Source: an uncultured Acetatifactor sp. (GTDB taxonomy: Bacteria > Bacillota > Clostridia > Lachnospirales > Lachnospiraceae). From it: DNA of 46,843 nucleotides. Below are positions 39,180 through 46,843 of the stretch, piece after piece. Each line of letters begins with the position of its first letter. Within the stretch, counting starts at the first letter, position 1. Where the stretch lies: contig CATKXX010000023.1 in NCBI GenBank assembly GCA_949840935.1, forward strand, positions 1-46,843, in the 5' to 3' direction. The notes below the pieces were generated by a model. The model did no database searches. It worked only from the letters and a program-made list of their open reading frames with translations, and was not told the origin of the DNA. Made by a program: the position numbers and the translations under genes.

Positions 39180-41048
39180 ATGAGTCACGATTTAACAGCA
39201 TTATACGAGAGGTTGAGCCATGATGACGAGTTACAGGGCGAGAGCAACAGCATATCCAACCAAAAGGCAATGTTAGAGGATTATGCGGAAAAGAACGGTT
39301 TTACGGGCATACGCCACTTTACAGATGACGGGATTTCTGGTACGACCTTTGAGCGTGAGGGGCTTCAATCCATGCTTACCGAAGTCGAAAAGGGAAATAT
39401 CGGAACAATCATTGTGAAAGATATGAGCCGGCTGGGAAGAAACTATGTGCAGATGGGAATGTTGCGGGAAAAGTTGCGCAGATCAAATGTAAGGCTGATC
39501 GCCGTCAACGAGGGCGTTGACACGGGTTCGGGGCTTGATGACGATTTCCTTCCGTTCCGCGATGTGATCAACGAATACTATGCAAAGGACATCAGCAAGA
39601 AGATCAAGTCCACCTTTAAGGCAAAAGGCGAGAGCGGAAAGCACGTTGCGAGCAGTCCGCCATACGGTTATCTGAAAGACAGCGGCGACAAAAACCAATG
39701 GGTAATTGATGAAGTGGCGGCACCCATTGTCAGACGGATATTCCGAATGACTTTAGAGGGCTACGGTCCGTATCAGATTGCAACGCAATTCACAGCCGAG
39801 CATATCCCCATTCCTGCCTATCACCAAGCGCAGTTGGGTGTGGGATTGTGGCAGAACAGGGAAGTTAAGAACTCTTATAAGTGGCAGAGTTCCACAATAG
39901 CACATATCTTACAGAAACATGAATATTTAGGACATACGGTAAATTTCAAGACACGCAAGCATTTCAAGGACAAAAAGAGCCATTATGTAGATAAAGACCA
40001 GTGGTTAATCTTTGAAGATACCCATGAGCCGATTATCGACCAAGAAACTTTCGACAACGTACAGCGTATCAGAGGACAGGTAAGGCGTTATCCCGATGGT
40101 TGGGGCGAAGCGCACCCGCTCACAGGACTGATGTATTGCGCTGATTGCGGCGGCAAAATGTATATCCAAAGAATAAACAATGGAAAACGTGTTCCAATGT
40201 ACCATTGCGGCAATTATCCCAAGGTACCCGTAGGAACATTGTGCCAGTCAGCACACCGCATTAAAGCGGATCACGTTATGGAGATAGTGTCAAAGACCAT
40301 AAAAGAGGTCATACAGTATGCCAGTCTTGATAAAGAGCGTTTTGCGGAAGAAATACAGTCGCATATTGAGGACAGGCAGACCGTAGACTTTACGGAACAG
40401 AGAAAGCGAATGACCGTATGTGAAAAGCGTATCGGGGAACTGGAAATGCTGATTGCGAAGATTTATGAGGACAACGCATTGGGGAAACTGTCAGACAAGC
40501 GATATACCATGCTCTATAACCAATATGAGGGCGAGCAGGAACAGTTGCAGAATGAGTTGGACGGTTACAAAACGGAACAGACGCAGTATGAAAAAGACCG
40601 CAAATCTGCCGCACGTTTCCTCAAATTGGTTGAGAGATACAGTAATGCGGAGGAAATGTCAACGGTAATGCTGAATGAGTTTGTGGAGAAAATAGTCGTG
40701 CATGAGCGTGACCGAAAAGGGAGTGCAGACACCACACAGAAGATAGAGATTTATTTTAACTTTATCGGGGAATACATACCGCCGACTATGGCGGAGAAAG
40801 AGCCGACACCCGAAGAACTGGAAGAAATGCGGAAGAAAGAAACGAGAAAGGATAAGCTTCATCAGAATTATCTGAAACGGAAAGCCAGTGGGAAACAGAA
40901 AGAATATGAGGAACGCACCAAAGCGAAGAAAAAGGCGCGGATTGAGAGCCAAAAAGAGCAGATAAGAGCCGAGGACAGAGAGAAAGGCATATACTTCCAT
41001 GCAGGAGTGCAGAACATACCGAGGGCAGGGAAACAGGCGGTAATGTAA
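39180..41048 (+). CDS. Large serine recombinase (TnpX/TndX type)
   Basis: 622 residues. The catalytic domain starts at once: Ser13 in YERLSHDDE is the expected nucleophile, with IIVKDMSRLGRNYVQMGM further on. A recombinase domain follows (PPYGYLKDSGDK onward), then a zinc ribbon (YCADCGGKM, YHCGNY, LCQ), a long coiled coil (about 400-500) and a DUF4368-like end (EIYFNFIGEYIPP). This is the layout of large serine recombinases that excise and integrate Clostridial transposons. The start is the ATG at 39180 after GGAGGG. It lies at the left end of the element, as tnpX does in Tn4451. Confidence 0.93.
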   Translation: MSHDLTALYERLSHDDELQGESNSISNQKAMLEDYAEKNGFTGIRHFTDDGISGTTFEREGLQSMLTEVEKGNIGTIIVKDMSRLGRNYVQMGMLREKLRRSNVRLIAVNEGVDTGSGLDDDFLPFRDVINEYYAKDISKKIKSTFKAKGESGKHVASSPPYGYLKDSGDKNQWVIDEVAAPIVRRIFRMTLEGYGPYQIATQFTAEHIPIPAYHQAQLGVGLWQNREVKNSYKWQSSTIAHILQKHEYLGHTVNFKTRKHFKDKKSHYVDKDQWLIFEDTHEPIIDQETFDNVQRIRGQVRRYPDGWGEAHPLTGLMYCADCGGKMYIQRINNGKRVPMYHCGNYPKVPVGTLCQSAHRIKADHVMEIVSKTIKEVIQYASLDKERFAEEIQSHIEDRQTVDFTEQRKRMTVCEKRIGELEMLIAKIYEDNALGKLSDKRYTMLYNQYEGEQEQLQNELDGYKTEQTQYEKDRKSAARFLKLVERYSNAEEMSTVMLNEFVEKIVVHERDRKGSADTTQKIEIYFNFIGEYIPPTMAEKEPTPEELEEMRKKETRKDKLHQNYLKRKASGKQKEYEERTKAKKKARIESQKEQIRAEDREKGIYFHAGVQNIPRAGKQAVM

Positions 41049-41068
41049 AAATAGATTTTGGAGGAAAA

Positions 41069-41099
41069 GGCTATACCACTATCGGTTATAGTCTTTTTT
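41069..41099 (+). terminator. Terminator after the recombinase gene
   Basis: GGCTATA pairs with TATAGTC (one G-T pair), followed by TTTTTT. It lies 20 bp past the recombinase stop. Confidence 0.8.
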
Positions 41100-41268
41100 C
41101 ATGCAGTCATTACCGTAAGAAATGAACCACTATTCCCCAAAGCGGAGAAATGCCTGTCAATAATATTCCGCAATCCAATCTCCCCACAATAAACGAAGGA
41201 AAACCATATATCAGCACCGAAACCAATCAATCATATCAATCAATCCATATCACAGGAGGGCAAAGACC

Positions 41269-41877
41269 GTGAGCAAAGAGCAGGAACAGCAGATTTTAGA
41301 CTATTACAGCACCACCGACAAATATATCTGTAGCAAGACACACTCCAATGCGCATCAGACCGTATTCACCAAAGAAAGCGATAAATTCCAGTGGCTTGTT
41401 TTGGAGCAGAAAAGCCAGTGTGAAGTAGAGGTAAGGCAGACCGACAGTCATGGTACAATCACAGCGAGGGATAATTACGAAATGACAAGAAATCTCATTA
41501 AGTGCGTGGGCGTGGAGCGTTTATGTGAGGGCACAAATATACAGATACCTTTTAACGTTGATGAAATCAACTTAATTTATCAGTTTGGGGAACAGGGTAA
41601 AGCGGAAACGTGCGCCAGTCTGTCCGCTATCCTTCCGCAGATAAAGGACAGCGACACAAGGCAGATAGTAAGCGATACATTGAAGAAATTAAATTCCCTG
41701 TCAGAAGAAACGTGTGAGGAACTGACCGCCACCACCAAAAGACGGAAGCTGACCGAGCGTGACCATTCCATAAGGACAAGGTTAGCCAAAGCAAAGGAAC
41801 AGGCGAAACAGCCGACAGTTGTTGAGGAAAAACAGCGCAGAACCCACAGCAAGGGAAAGGGGGATATGGCACTATGA
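41269..41877 (+). CDS. Mobile-element protein of unknown function
   Basis: 202 residues from a GTG at 41269 with AGGAGGGC upstream. The N-terminal part is mixed alpha/beta (YICSKTHSNAHQTVFTKESD); the middle has an acidic helix pair; the last 60 residues are basic and helical (KRRKLTERDHSIRTRLAKAK). I recall similar hypothetical proteins in Clostridial elements with MobA relaxases but know no function. It overlaps the next gene by 4 bp. The basic tail could bind nucleic acid. Confidence 0.7.
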   Translation: MSKEQEQQILDYYSTTDKYICSKTHSNAHQTVFTKESDKFQWLVLEQKSQCEVEVRQTDSHGTITARDNYEMTRNLIKCVGVERLCEGTNIQIPFNVDEINLIYQFGEQGKAETCASLSAILPQIKDSDTRQIVSDTLKKLNSLSEETCEELTATTKRRKLTERDHSIRTRLAKAKEQAKQPTVVEEKQRRTHSKGKGDMAL

Positions 41878-42155
41878 AACTTTCCAGATACGAACAGGAA
41901 ACGGTTGTCAATTACAATGCAGGAGAACAGACCACCACCCTCTACACAAGGGATAGGGCGGTCATGCGGAAACTTGACACGCTTGTTGCCGACTTTCCCG
42001 ACATATGCAAATTGACAGAGCAGGACGAGGTATCTAAGACCTATTCGTTTCCGAAATCACACGTTAACTACCGTAAGCCGAGGACAGTCAGCACCGAGCA
42101 GAGGGAACGGGCAAGGCAGATGATGATTGCAAAGAATAAGTCAAAAGGAGATTAA
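41874..42155 (+). CDS. Small mobile-element protein, unknown function
   Basis: 93 residues, overlapping the previous gene by 4 bp (ATGA), so the two are translationally coupled. It has mixed structure, with a basic C terminus (STEQRERARQMMIAKNKSKG). It has no domain I can name, although I recall such proteins next to the gene before it in related elements. Confidence 0.7.
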   Translation: MKLSRYEQETVVNYNAGEQTTTLYTRDRAVMRKLDTLVADFPDICKLTEQDEVSKTYSFPKSHVNYRKPRTVSTEQRERARQMMIAKNKSKGD

Positions 42156-42244
42156 GCAAAATTTAATGGAATTGTGTATGCGTTTGTGGTAAGATAATGA
42201 CATTGAACAATTTGACAAATCGGGATTTAATAGAGGAGATTATA

Positions 42245-42799
42245 GTGAAAACTTTGATATTAAATGGCTCTCCAAGAAAAAATGGTGATACTGCCAGTCT
42301 TATTGAGAAAATTACTGAAAAAATTGTAGGATAATATAGAATTGTAGATGCTTATAGGTGCAATATTTCGCCCTGTTTTGATTGTAGGTATTGTTGGGAA
42401 AATAGTGGGTGTGTTATAAATGATGAAATGCAAGAGATATATAAATACATACAAGAATGTGACAACATTATGATTGCTTCGCCGCTTTATTTTTCGGAAT
42501 TGACTGGAAAATTATTAGATGTTGGAAGTAGACTTCAAACATATTTTTGTGCCAGATTTTTTAGAAAAGAAGAACCTATTATAAAATCTAAAAAGGGTGC
42601 AATTGTATTAGTTGGTGGAGGCGATGGTCATATAGATACTGCTTATAGTACAGCTTGTACGCTTTTGCATCATATGAACTGCTATGACATTCATGAGGTG
42701 GTATATAGCCATAATACTAATGAAAAACCTGCCAGTGATGATGAAAACGCACTTTTGGGACTAAATAGTATTTTAGATTTTTTCGGAAATAAAGAATAA
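42245..42799 (+). pseudogene. Flavodoxin-like NAD(P)H-dependent FMN reductase with an internal stop
   Basis: From the GTG at 42245 (GAGGAG upstream) the frame reads VKTLILNGSPRKNGDTASLI, the FMN phosphate loop of this family, then meets a TAA at 42332-42334. It continues in the same frame to 42799, including CNISPCFDCRYCW, DNIMIASPLYFSELTGKL and LVGGGDGHIDTAY. A single G-to-T change (GAA to TAA) would explain it. The cysteine-rich segment resembles iron-sulfur flavoproteins. Base composition is much more AT-rich than the surrounding element, suggesting cargo of other origin. A short remnant may still be made from an internal start at 42428. Confidence 0.8.
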
Positions 42800-42869
42800 G
42801 GCAAATTCCCATTTGTCGAGGAAAATCAGAACAGAAAAATGATGTAAAAACTGAATATTGTTTACCTTT

Positions 42870-42909
42870 AGGTAGCGGTTATCTTAACAGACAATCAGCT
42901 ACCTTTTTT
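42870..42909 (+). terminator. Terminator between the flavoprotein and DUF3847 genes
   Basis: AGGTAGC pairs with GCTACCT around a 21-nt loop, followed by TTTTTTA. Confidence 0.75.
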
Positions 42910-42956
42910 ATTTTCAGAACCTATCAACACAGCACAGAAAAAATGAGGTATCAGAA

Positions 42957-43298
42957 ATGATTGAGAACAAAAATGACGCAAGTAAAAACTTAGAAAAGGC
43001 ATTGCAGGTATTGGAACAGGCAAAACAGCGTGTAGCCAATGAAAAGAAAAAGCAGAACGAGAAGAAACGCAAAGCGGAGAACCACCACAAGTACATCATG
43101 GGCGGTATTATCGTGAAGTATTTCCCCGACTGCTACCGTTATGACGAGGGCGAGTTAAACCGTATTTTGTCGGTTGCGTTGCAGACAAGGGAGTGTCAGC
43201 AGATTATATCTAAAATCAAAGCGGAAAGCCGAGAAACCACTCCCCCACAATCCACTCTTGCTAATGCCGAAAATGAAAGTGAGGGCGGTACGGAATGA
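42957..43298 (+). CDS. DUF3847-like mobile-element protein
   Basis: 113 residues. A highly charged N-terminal helix (residues 1-48, rich in Lys, Glu and Gln) is followed by the conserved YIMGGIIVKYFPDCYRYDEG and a short helical segment, as in DUF3847. These proteins lie directly upstream of MobA/MobL relaxase genes in Clostridial elements, which is so here. They may be accessory DNA-binding proteins of the relaxosome; that is inference. The hairpin-rich region follows. Confidence 0.8.
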   Translation: MIENKNDASKNLEKALQVLEQAKQRVANEKKKQNEKKRKAENHHKYIMGGIIVKYFPDCYRYDEGELNRILSVALQTRECQQIISKIKAESRETTPPQSTLANAENESEGGTE

Positions 43299-43335
43299 CA
43301 AGGGCAACGGAACTGGAAAGCCGAGATAACGTATT

Positions 43336-43475
43336 CACCCTGTTTACAGGGTGCGCACAGATATACCACCAGAGGTGGTATGTGCGCCCTTCGGGGACTC
43401 CTGCGGAGGGCATTGTCTGTCTTGCGACAGCCAACAGGGGACGCTACACTTCCCCTACAGCGCAAAAAGCGCGCC
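43336..43475. other. Candidate oriT region
   Basis: Between DUF3847 and the relaxase lie several hairpins: CACCCTG/CAGGGTG (43336-43353), a larger one at 43349-43389 (GGGTGCGCACA and TACCACC against GGTGGTA and TGTGCGCCC), CTCC/GGAG at 43398-43408, CTGTC/GACAG at 43417-43430, and GCGC pairs near 43463-43475. The first two overlap and cannot both form. Position and palindromes fit an origin of transfer nicked by the adjacent relaxase. I cannot place the nick site. Confidence 0.55.
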
Positions 43476-43586
43476 TACCCTTTTGTGAACTTTGCGTTCA
43501 GACAAAAGCCAAAGTGCGGCTTTTATCTGCCCACAAAGTCTATGAGTGCGTCCCACTACTCTATCGACAGAATGTAGGTGTTGCGT

Positions 43587-45161
43587 ATGGGTAATGTCAC
43601 GAAACAGGCAAGCACACGTTTCTCCATAGTCAAACGGAGCAAGGGGCAGTCGGCGGTTGAAAAAGCGTCCTATATCAGCAGGAGTATTCTTGTCAGCGAG
43701 TTTGACGGGCAGACCTACCGCCCGAAATACCATGAGGATTTAGTGCATAGTGAGATCACTCTCCCACCCAATGCGCCCAAAGAGTATGCAGACCGCGCCA
43801 CTTTATGGAACGCTGTTGAACTGTCAGAGAAAGGGCAGAAATCACAGCTTGCGAGAATGTTAAAAGCGTCACTTCCCAACGAATGGAGTTATAAACTTGC
43901 GGAGGAAGTCATGAGGGATTATGTGCAGAGGAATTTTGTTGCCAAGGGAATGTGCGCTGACTGGGCAATCCATGACAGCGAGAATGACAAAGGACAGCGC
44001 AATCTCCATATCCATGTTCTGCTCACTATGCGTCCTCTCACTGAAAACGGGGAATGGGGAGCAAAGACGAAAAAAGTCTATGTCCTTGATGAAAACGGCG
44101 AGCGTGTTCCCCTCATTGACAAAAAGACTGGACAGCAGAAAGTTGATAAGCGGAACAGAAAACAGTGGAAATGCCAGACCGTAGAAAGCACCGACTGGAA
44201 CAGCAAAGAAAACGCCAAGATATGGCGTAAGGATTTAGCTGACACAATCAACGCCACTAATGAGCAGTTGGGGATTGCGGTACGGTGGGAACACCGCTCT
44301 TTTAAGGAACAGGGAATTGACCGAGAGCCGACAATCCATATCGGGGCGGTTGCCAACGCTTTAGAGCGCAAGGGCATACAGACCGAGAGGGGCAACATCA
44401 ATCGGGAAATCATCAAGAACAATATGCTGTTGGAACAGGCAAAAGAAATGCTCATGCTTGCCAAGCAGGAACTTCACAGCGTACAGTATGCCAAGATTAA
44501 AAATGCGGCGGTCAGCATGAAAAATGAAGTCATGGAAATGATTGCAAAAGTGAGGGAGCGCAAAGGCAGACTTGACCTGCCGATTGTCAGCGGAAAGCAT
44601 CTAAGAAGAATATCCGACCGAACCGCCTTGCAGTCAGCCGACAATGCGGAGAAATTCATCACGACAAGGAAGATAGACAGCTTTGAGAGCCTTGCGAACT
44701 TTACAGCGGATAAGGAACAGAGATACCAAGAGTTGGAAACGGTATATCTTTCAAAGGGGCAGAAACTAAGCCGATTAAAGGAACTGTCAAAAATGTATGC
44801 CCTCTTTGCGCCAATCCAAGCCACCTATAAGGAGAGCCAATCGCTCAAAGGGCTTGCGAAAATGCGGTATGATAAAGAGCATAAGGACAGCTTATCGAAG
44901 TACCCCGAATTAAAGGAGCGTATGCAGAGCCTTTTACAGAATGGCGAAAAGGTAACGCCGAAACAGTGGAAAGCGGAGATACAATCTTTGCAGTCCGAGT
45001 ATGACAATATCGGCAAGGAACAAACCAAGATCGCCACAGAATTAGCGTATGCCGAGGTAATCAGCTACAACAGAAAGAACCTTGCGAGAGAGCTTCAGAA
45101 CGAGAGCCGACAGCACAGTAAACAGCAAAGAAAAACTAAGCGGAGGGAGGAAGAAATTTAA
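43587..45161 (+). CDS. MobA/MobL-family relaxase
   Basis: 524 residues. The N-terminal relaxase domain has a likely catalytic Tyr29 (EKASYISRS) and a histidine set formed by His129 (DWAIHDSEND) and His141/His143 (NLHIHVLLTMRP). The rest is helical and charged, ending in a basic tail (SKQQRKTKRREEE). It would nick oriT and lead a strand into a recipient, using another element's transfer machinery. The ATG at 43587 is preferred, with AGGTG upstream. No conjugation channel genes are seen, so it is mobilizable, not self-transmissible, as far as the window shows. Confidence 0.92.
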   Translation: MGNVTKQASTRFSIVKRSKGQSAVEKASYISRSILVSEFDGQTYRPKYHEDLVHSEITLPPNAPKEYADRATLWNAVELSEKGQKSQLARMLKASLPNEWSYKLAEEVMRDYVQRNFVAKGMCADWAIHDSENDKGQRNLHIHVLLTMRPLTENGEWGAKTKKVYVLDENGERVPLIDKKTGQQKVDKRNRKQWKCQTVESTDWNSKENAKIWRKDLADTINATNEQLGIAVRWEHRSFKEQGIDREPTIHIGAVANALERKGIQTERGNINREIIKNNMLLEQAKEMLMLAKQELHSVQYAKIKNAAVSMKNEVMEMIAKVRERKGRLDLPIVSGKHLRRISDRTALQSADNAEKFITTRKIDSFESLANFTADKEQRYQELETVYLSKGQKLSRLKELSKMYALFAPIQATYKESQSLKGLAKMRYDKEHKDSLSKYPELKERMQSLLQNGEKVTPKQWKAEIQSLQSEYDNIGKEQTKIATELAYAEVISYNRKNLARELQNESRQHSKQQRKTKRREEEI

Positions 45162-45268
45162 TGTGAATTTTATTGTAAAGATAAGCGTTTTTTTGTATAA
45201 TTGAAATATGGCAGGAGCAGGATATATCATATCTTGTACCACAAATTTTTAGAAACCGAGGTGGTAAG

Positions 45269-46132
45269 GTGCCAGACGATACAAAGCAGACACAGGAAGT
45301 TAAGGCAAAACGTACCGCAAAAAACAGTGTGTTTTTAGACCTTTTCCAAGATAAAAAGAATTTGTTGAAACTGTATAAGACATTGCACCCAGAGGATACG
45401 GACGCAACAGAGGACACGCTGGATATTGTAACGATAGACAATGTTTTGACAGATAATCTCTATAACGATCTGGGCATAATGGTAGGTAACAACAGATTGC
45501 TTTTGTTGTTAGAGGCGCAATCGAGTTGGACGGTAAATATTTTAATCAGAATACTGCTGTATTTAGCACAGAGTTACCATGAATATTTTGAGCGAACCAG
45601 CCAGAGCCTGTATAAGAGCAAGAAAGTAAAAATGCCAAAGCCTGAATTGTATGTGATATTCACTGGCAACAAAGGCAGAAAACCCGATACAATATCTTTA
45701 TCGCAAGAGTTTTTTGACGGTGCAGATATTGATATTGAGATAAAAGCCAAAGTCATATATGAGAGCGACAAGGATAATATAATCAATGAGTACATTGTTT
45801 TTTGTAAAGTTTTTAATGAGCAGATAAAAGAACATGGAATGACAAAACAGGCGGTTACAGAAACAATCCGTATTTGCAAGGACAGGAACATCTTAAAACA
45901 GTATCTAAGCAGCAAGGAAGTGGAGGTAGTAACGATTATGATGAGTTTATTTGATGATGAACAGATTATGAGGACTTATACGAAAGATATTGAAAAGGAA
46001 ACGGAAAGAAAAACAGCCGAACAAATGATAAGAAAGGGGAAAATGACGCTTGAAGAAATTGCGGATTGTGTATCTTCTCTGTCATTTGACGAATTAAAAG
46101 AACTTGAAGCCGAGGTTATGCAGTTAGCGTAA
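45269..46132 (+). CDS. Rpn-family recombination-promoting nuclease / putative transposase
   Basis: 287 residues from the GTG at 45269 (GAGGTGG upstream). The N-terminal half has the PD-(D/E)XK nuclease pattern of the Rpn/PDDEXK_2 group: FLDLFQDKKNLLKLYK, IDNVLTDNLYNDLGIMVGNN, then the Glu-x-Gln core LLLLEAQSSW. ELYVIFTGNKG follows. The C-terminal part is helical and charged. Related E. coli Rpn proteins stimulate RecA-independent recombination through DNA cleavage. It lies between the relaxase and TnpW-like genes, an unusual cargo for a small mobilizable element. Confidence 0.85.
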   Translation: MPDDTKQTQEVKAKRTAKNSVFLDLFQDKKNLLKLYKTLHPEDTDATEDTLDIVTIDNVLTDNLYNDLGIMVGNNRLLLLLEAQSSWTVNILIRILLYLAQSYHEYFERTSQSLYKSKKVKMPKPELYVIFTGNKGRKPDTISLSQEFFDGADIDIEIKAKVIYESDKDNIINEYIVFCKVFNEQIKEHGMTKQAVTETIRICKDRNILKQYLSSKEVEVVTIMMSLFDDEQIMRTYTKDIEKETERKTAEQMIRKGKMTLEEIADCVSSLSFDELKELEAEVMQLA

Positions 46133-46173
46133 TCAATCATATCAATCAAAATCAAATATGGTAACAGCGTTGG

Positions 46174-46213
46174 GGCATATAGAAACTGAAAATCTATATG
46201 CTCTATTTTTTTG
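46174..46213 (+). terminator. Terminator after the Rpn gene
   Basis: GGGCATATAGA pairs with TCTATATGCTC, followed by TATTTTTTT. It lies about 40 bp past the stop. Confidence 0.85.
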
Positions 46214-46229
46214 CCATTAAGGAGGAACA

Positions 46230-46430
46230 ATGGGCGACAACATTCAGACCAACACCACAGGGCGATTAACGCCCTGTTTACAACAGAAGATTGACAAGAC
46301 AAGGTATTTAGTCGAGGTACATTTTTCTAATACGAGTACCCAAAGCGTAAAGGATAAGTTAAAGCGTGTCATTCTCCATGATTTAGAGCATGGAAAACAG
46401 GGAAAATCAAGAAAAAGTGATGAAAAATGA
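46230..46430 (+). CDS. TnpW-like transposon protein
   Basis: 66 residues after a strong AAGGAGG site. The KIDKTRYLVEVHFSNTSTQS core followed by a helical KDKLKRVI segment fits the small transposon-encoded TnpW family known from Tn4451-type elements. The function is not established. It overlaps the next gene by 4 bp and, as in Tn4451, follows the relaxase. Confidence 0.8.
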   Translation: MGDNIQTNTTGRLTPCLQQKIDKTRYLVEVHFSNTSTQSVKDKLKRVILHDLEHGKQGKSRKSDEK

Positions 46431-46699
46431 TGAATACGTCCTTGACAAGTAGCAACAGGAAAGATAATGGGGTCTTTATTCATAGCATATCTTGTGAGCA
46501 AGGGTATGAAGATTTAATATCGCCTATGATATGTCAGGTGTTACACTTTTCTGATTTTTATGATTGTTTCTGCCTAGTTGGTATTTCGGAAGCAGAATAT
46601 GAAAAGTGGGTGCCCTATGCAAAGGAAACACTTTCAAATTTCCAGAAACATAACCGTGTGTATGAATATGCTCCGAGCGGGCAGCAGAAAGCAGAATAG
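46427..46699 (+). CDS. Hypothetical protein
   Basis: 90 residues, overlapping the TnpW-like gene by 4 bp. It has a compact sequence with several aromatic and cysteine residues (LHFSDFYDCFCLVGISEAEY). No motif or family is recognised. The start could be either of two adjacent ATGs. Confidence 0.55.
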   Translation: MMNTSLTSSNRKDNGVFIHSISCEQGYEDLISPMICQVLHFSDFYDCFCLVGISEAEYEKWVPYAKETLSNFQKHNRVYEYAPSGQQKAE

Positions 46700-46778
46700 A
46701 AGCAGAAAGAAAGCAGAGGAGAGAGTTTCAAGTTTTGTGTAAACCCAAAATCTGATATAAGATAGTTGAATAGTTACT

Positions 46779-46812
46779 AAGGGGCAGAGCCAGATTTCAG
46801 ATTCTGCCCCTT
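46779..46812 (+). terminator. Strong hairpin near the window end
   Basis: A perfect 10-bp stem, AAGGGGCAGA / TCTGCCCCTT, with a 14-nt loop; a T-rich tail (TTGTCTGTATT) follows. It may be a terminator for the TnpW-like pair or part of the element end. Confidence 0.6.
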
Positions 46813-46843
46813 GTCTGTATTATACAAAGATTTTCTGGACTGT

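Larger units (their letters stand above)
38600..46843 (+). mobile_element. Tn4451-like mobilizable element, right end outside the window
   Basis: All genes from 38.85 kb on run on the plus strand. In order: large serine recombinase (near the left end), small accessory genes, DUF3847, oriT-like region, MobA/MobL relaxase, Rpn-family nuclease, TnpW-like protein. This order (recombinase first, relaxase and TnpW later) resembles Tn4451/TnpX elements. The left end is placed near 38605, where the host gene is interrupted; the exact base is uncertain. The host gene does not resume before 46843. Confidence 0.75.

Noticed and set aside
43295..43594. 99-residue open frame overlapping the DUF3847 stop
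   Set aside because: It runs through the hairpin-rich oriT-like region, has no family-like sequence and no convincing ribosome binding site; the palindromes explain the open frame.
1..46843. CRISPR arrays, rRNA, tRNA
   Set aside because: No regularly spaced repeat-spacer array and no recognisable rRNA or tRNA sequence was seen; the tandem arrays present have no unique spacers.

Overview
The window looks like a chromosomal segment of a Clostridia species, most likely Lachnospiraceae. Reasons: fairly GC-rich coding DNA with strong Shine-Dalgarno sites, HemZ-type coproporphyrinogen dehydrogenase next to a RelA/SpoT gene, a Fe-S type PurF, a YtrA-type GntR/ABC operon, the DUF5716/DUF5717-like gene pair and a Tn4451-like mobilizable element. 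The family-level call is an inference; no rRNA or tRNA gene was seen.

Layout. 1-6.7 kb (minus strand): hemZ, an MBL hydrolase, bifunctional relA/spoT, apt, a CBS-pair protein and a DUF308 membrane protein. 6.9-13.6 kb: a SEC-C protein, a candidate small structured RNA, a small membrane protein, the purA-lysR-HAD group, and an ECF sigma/zinc-finger anti-sigma pair separated by a 39-bp minisatellite. 13.6-19.9 kb: a MITE-like element, then a minus-strand operon (VTC-type polyphosphate polymerase, DUF4956 membrane protein, repeat-rich lipoprotein) facing away from a two-component system. 19.9-21.7 kb: an orphan chemoreceptor with a long leader. 22.1-28.4 kb: a purine operon read right to left (purF, purB, a second PurF lacking its glutaminase residues, an acyltransferase, purC). 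28.6-35.5 kb: a four-gene operon with an Hsp70/actin-like ATPase, a 1190-residue helical-repeat protein, a smaller helical-repeat protein and a membrane coiled-coil protein; I regard this as the best candidate for an undescribed system. 35.6-37.7 kb: GntR/ABC transporter operon with a recognisable operator.

37.9-46.8 kb (plus strand): a peptidoglycan/SpoIID-type gene is cut after about 230 codons where a mobile element begins. The element carries a large serine recombinase, small accessory genes, a nonsense-mutated flavoprotein gene, a DUF3847 protein, a hairpin-rich oriT-like region, a MobA/MobL relaxase, an Rpn-family nuclease and a TnpW-like protein. Its right end is not in the window.

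How parts work together: purF, purB, purC, purA and apt cover several steps of purine synthesis and salvage, and RelA links nucleotide state to stringent control. The divergent two-component system probably controls the polyphosphate polymerase operon. The sigma/anti-sigma pair forms a signalling unit, and the GntR protein probably represses its own ABC operon. Start sites were chosen from ribosome binding sites and, at one gene, from a promoter that excludes the upstream ATG. Family names were assigned from memory of the families, without database searches.
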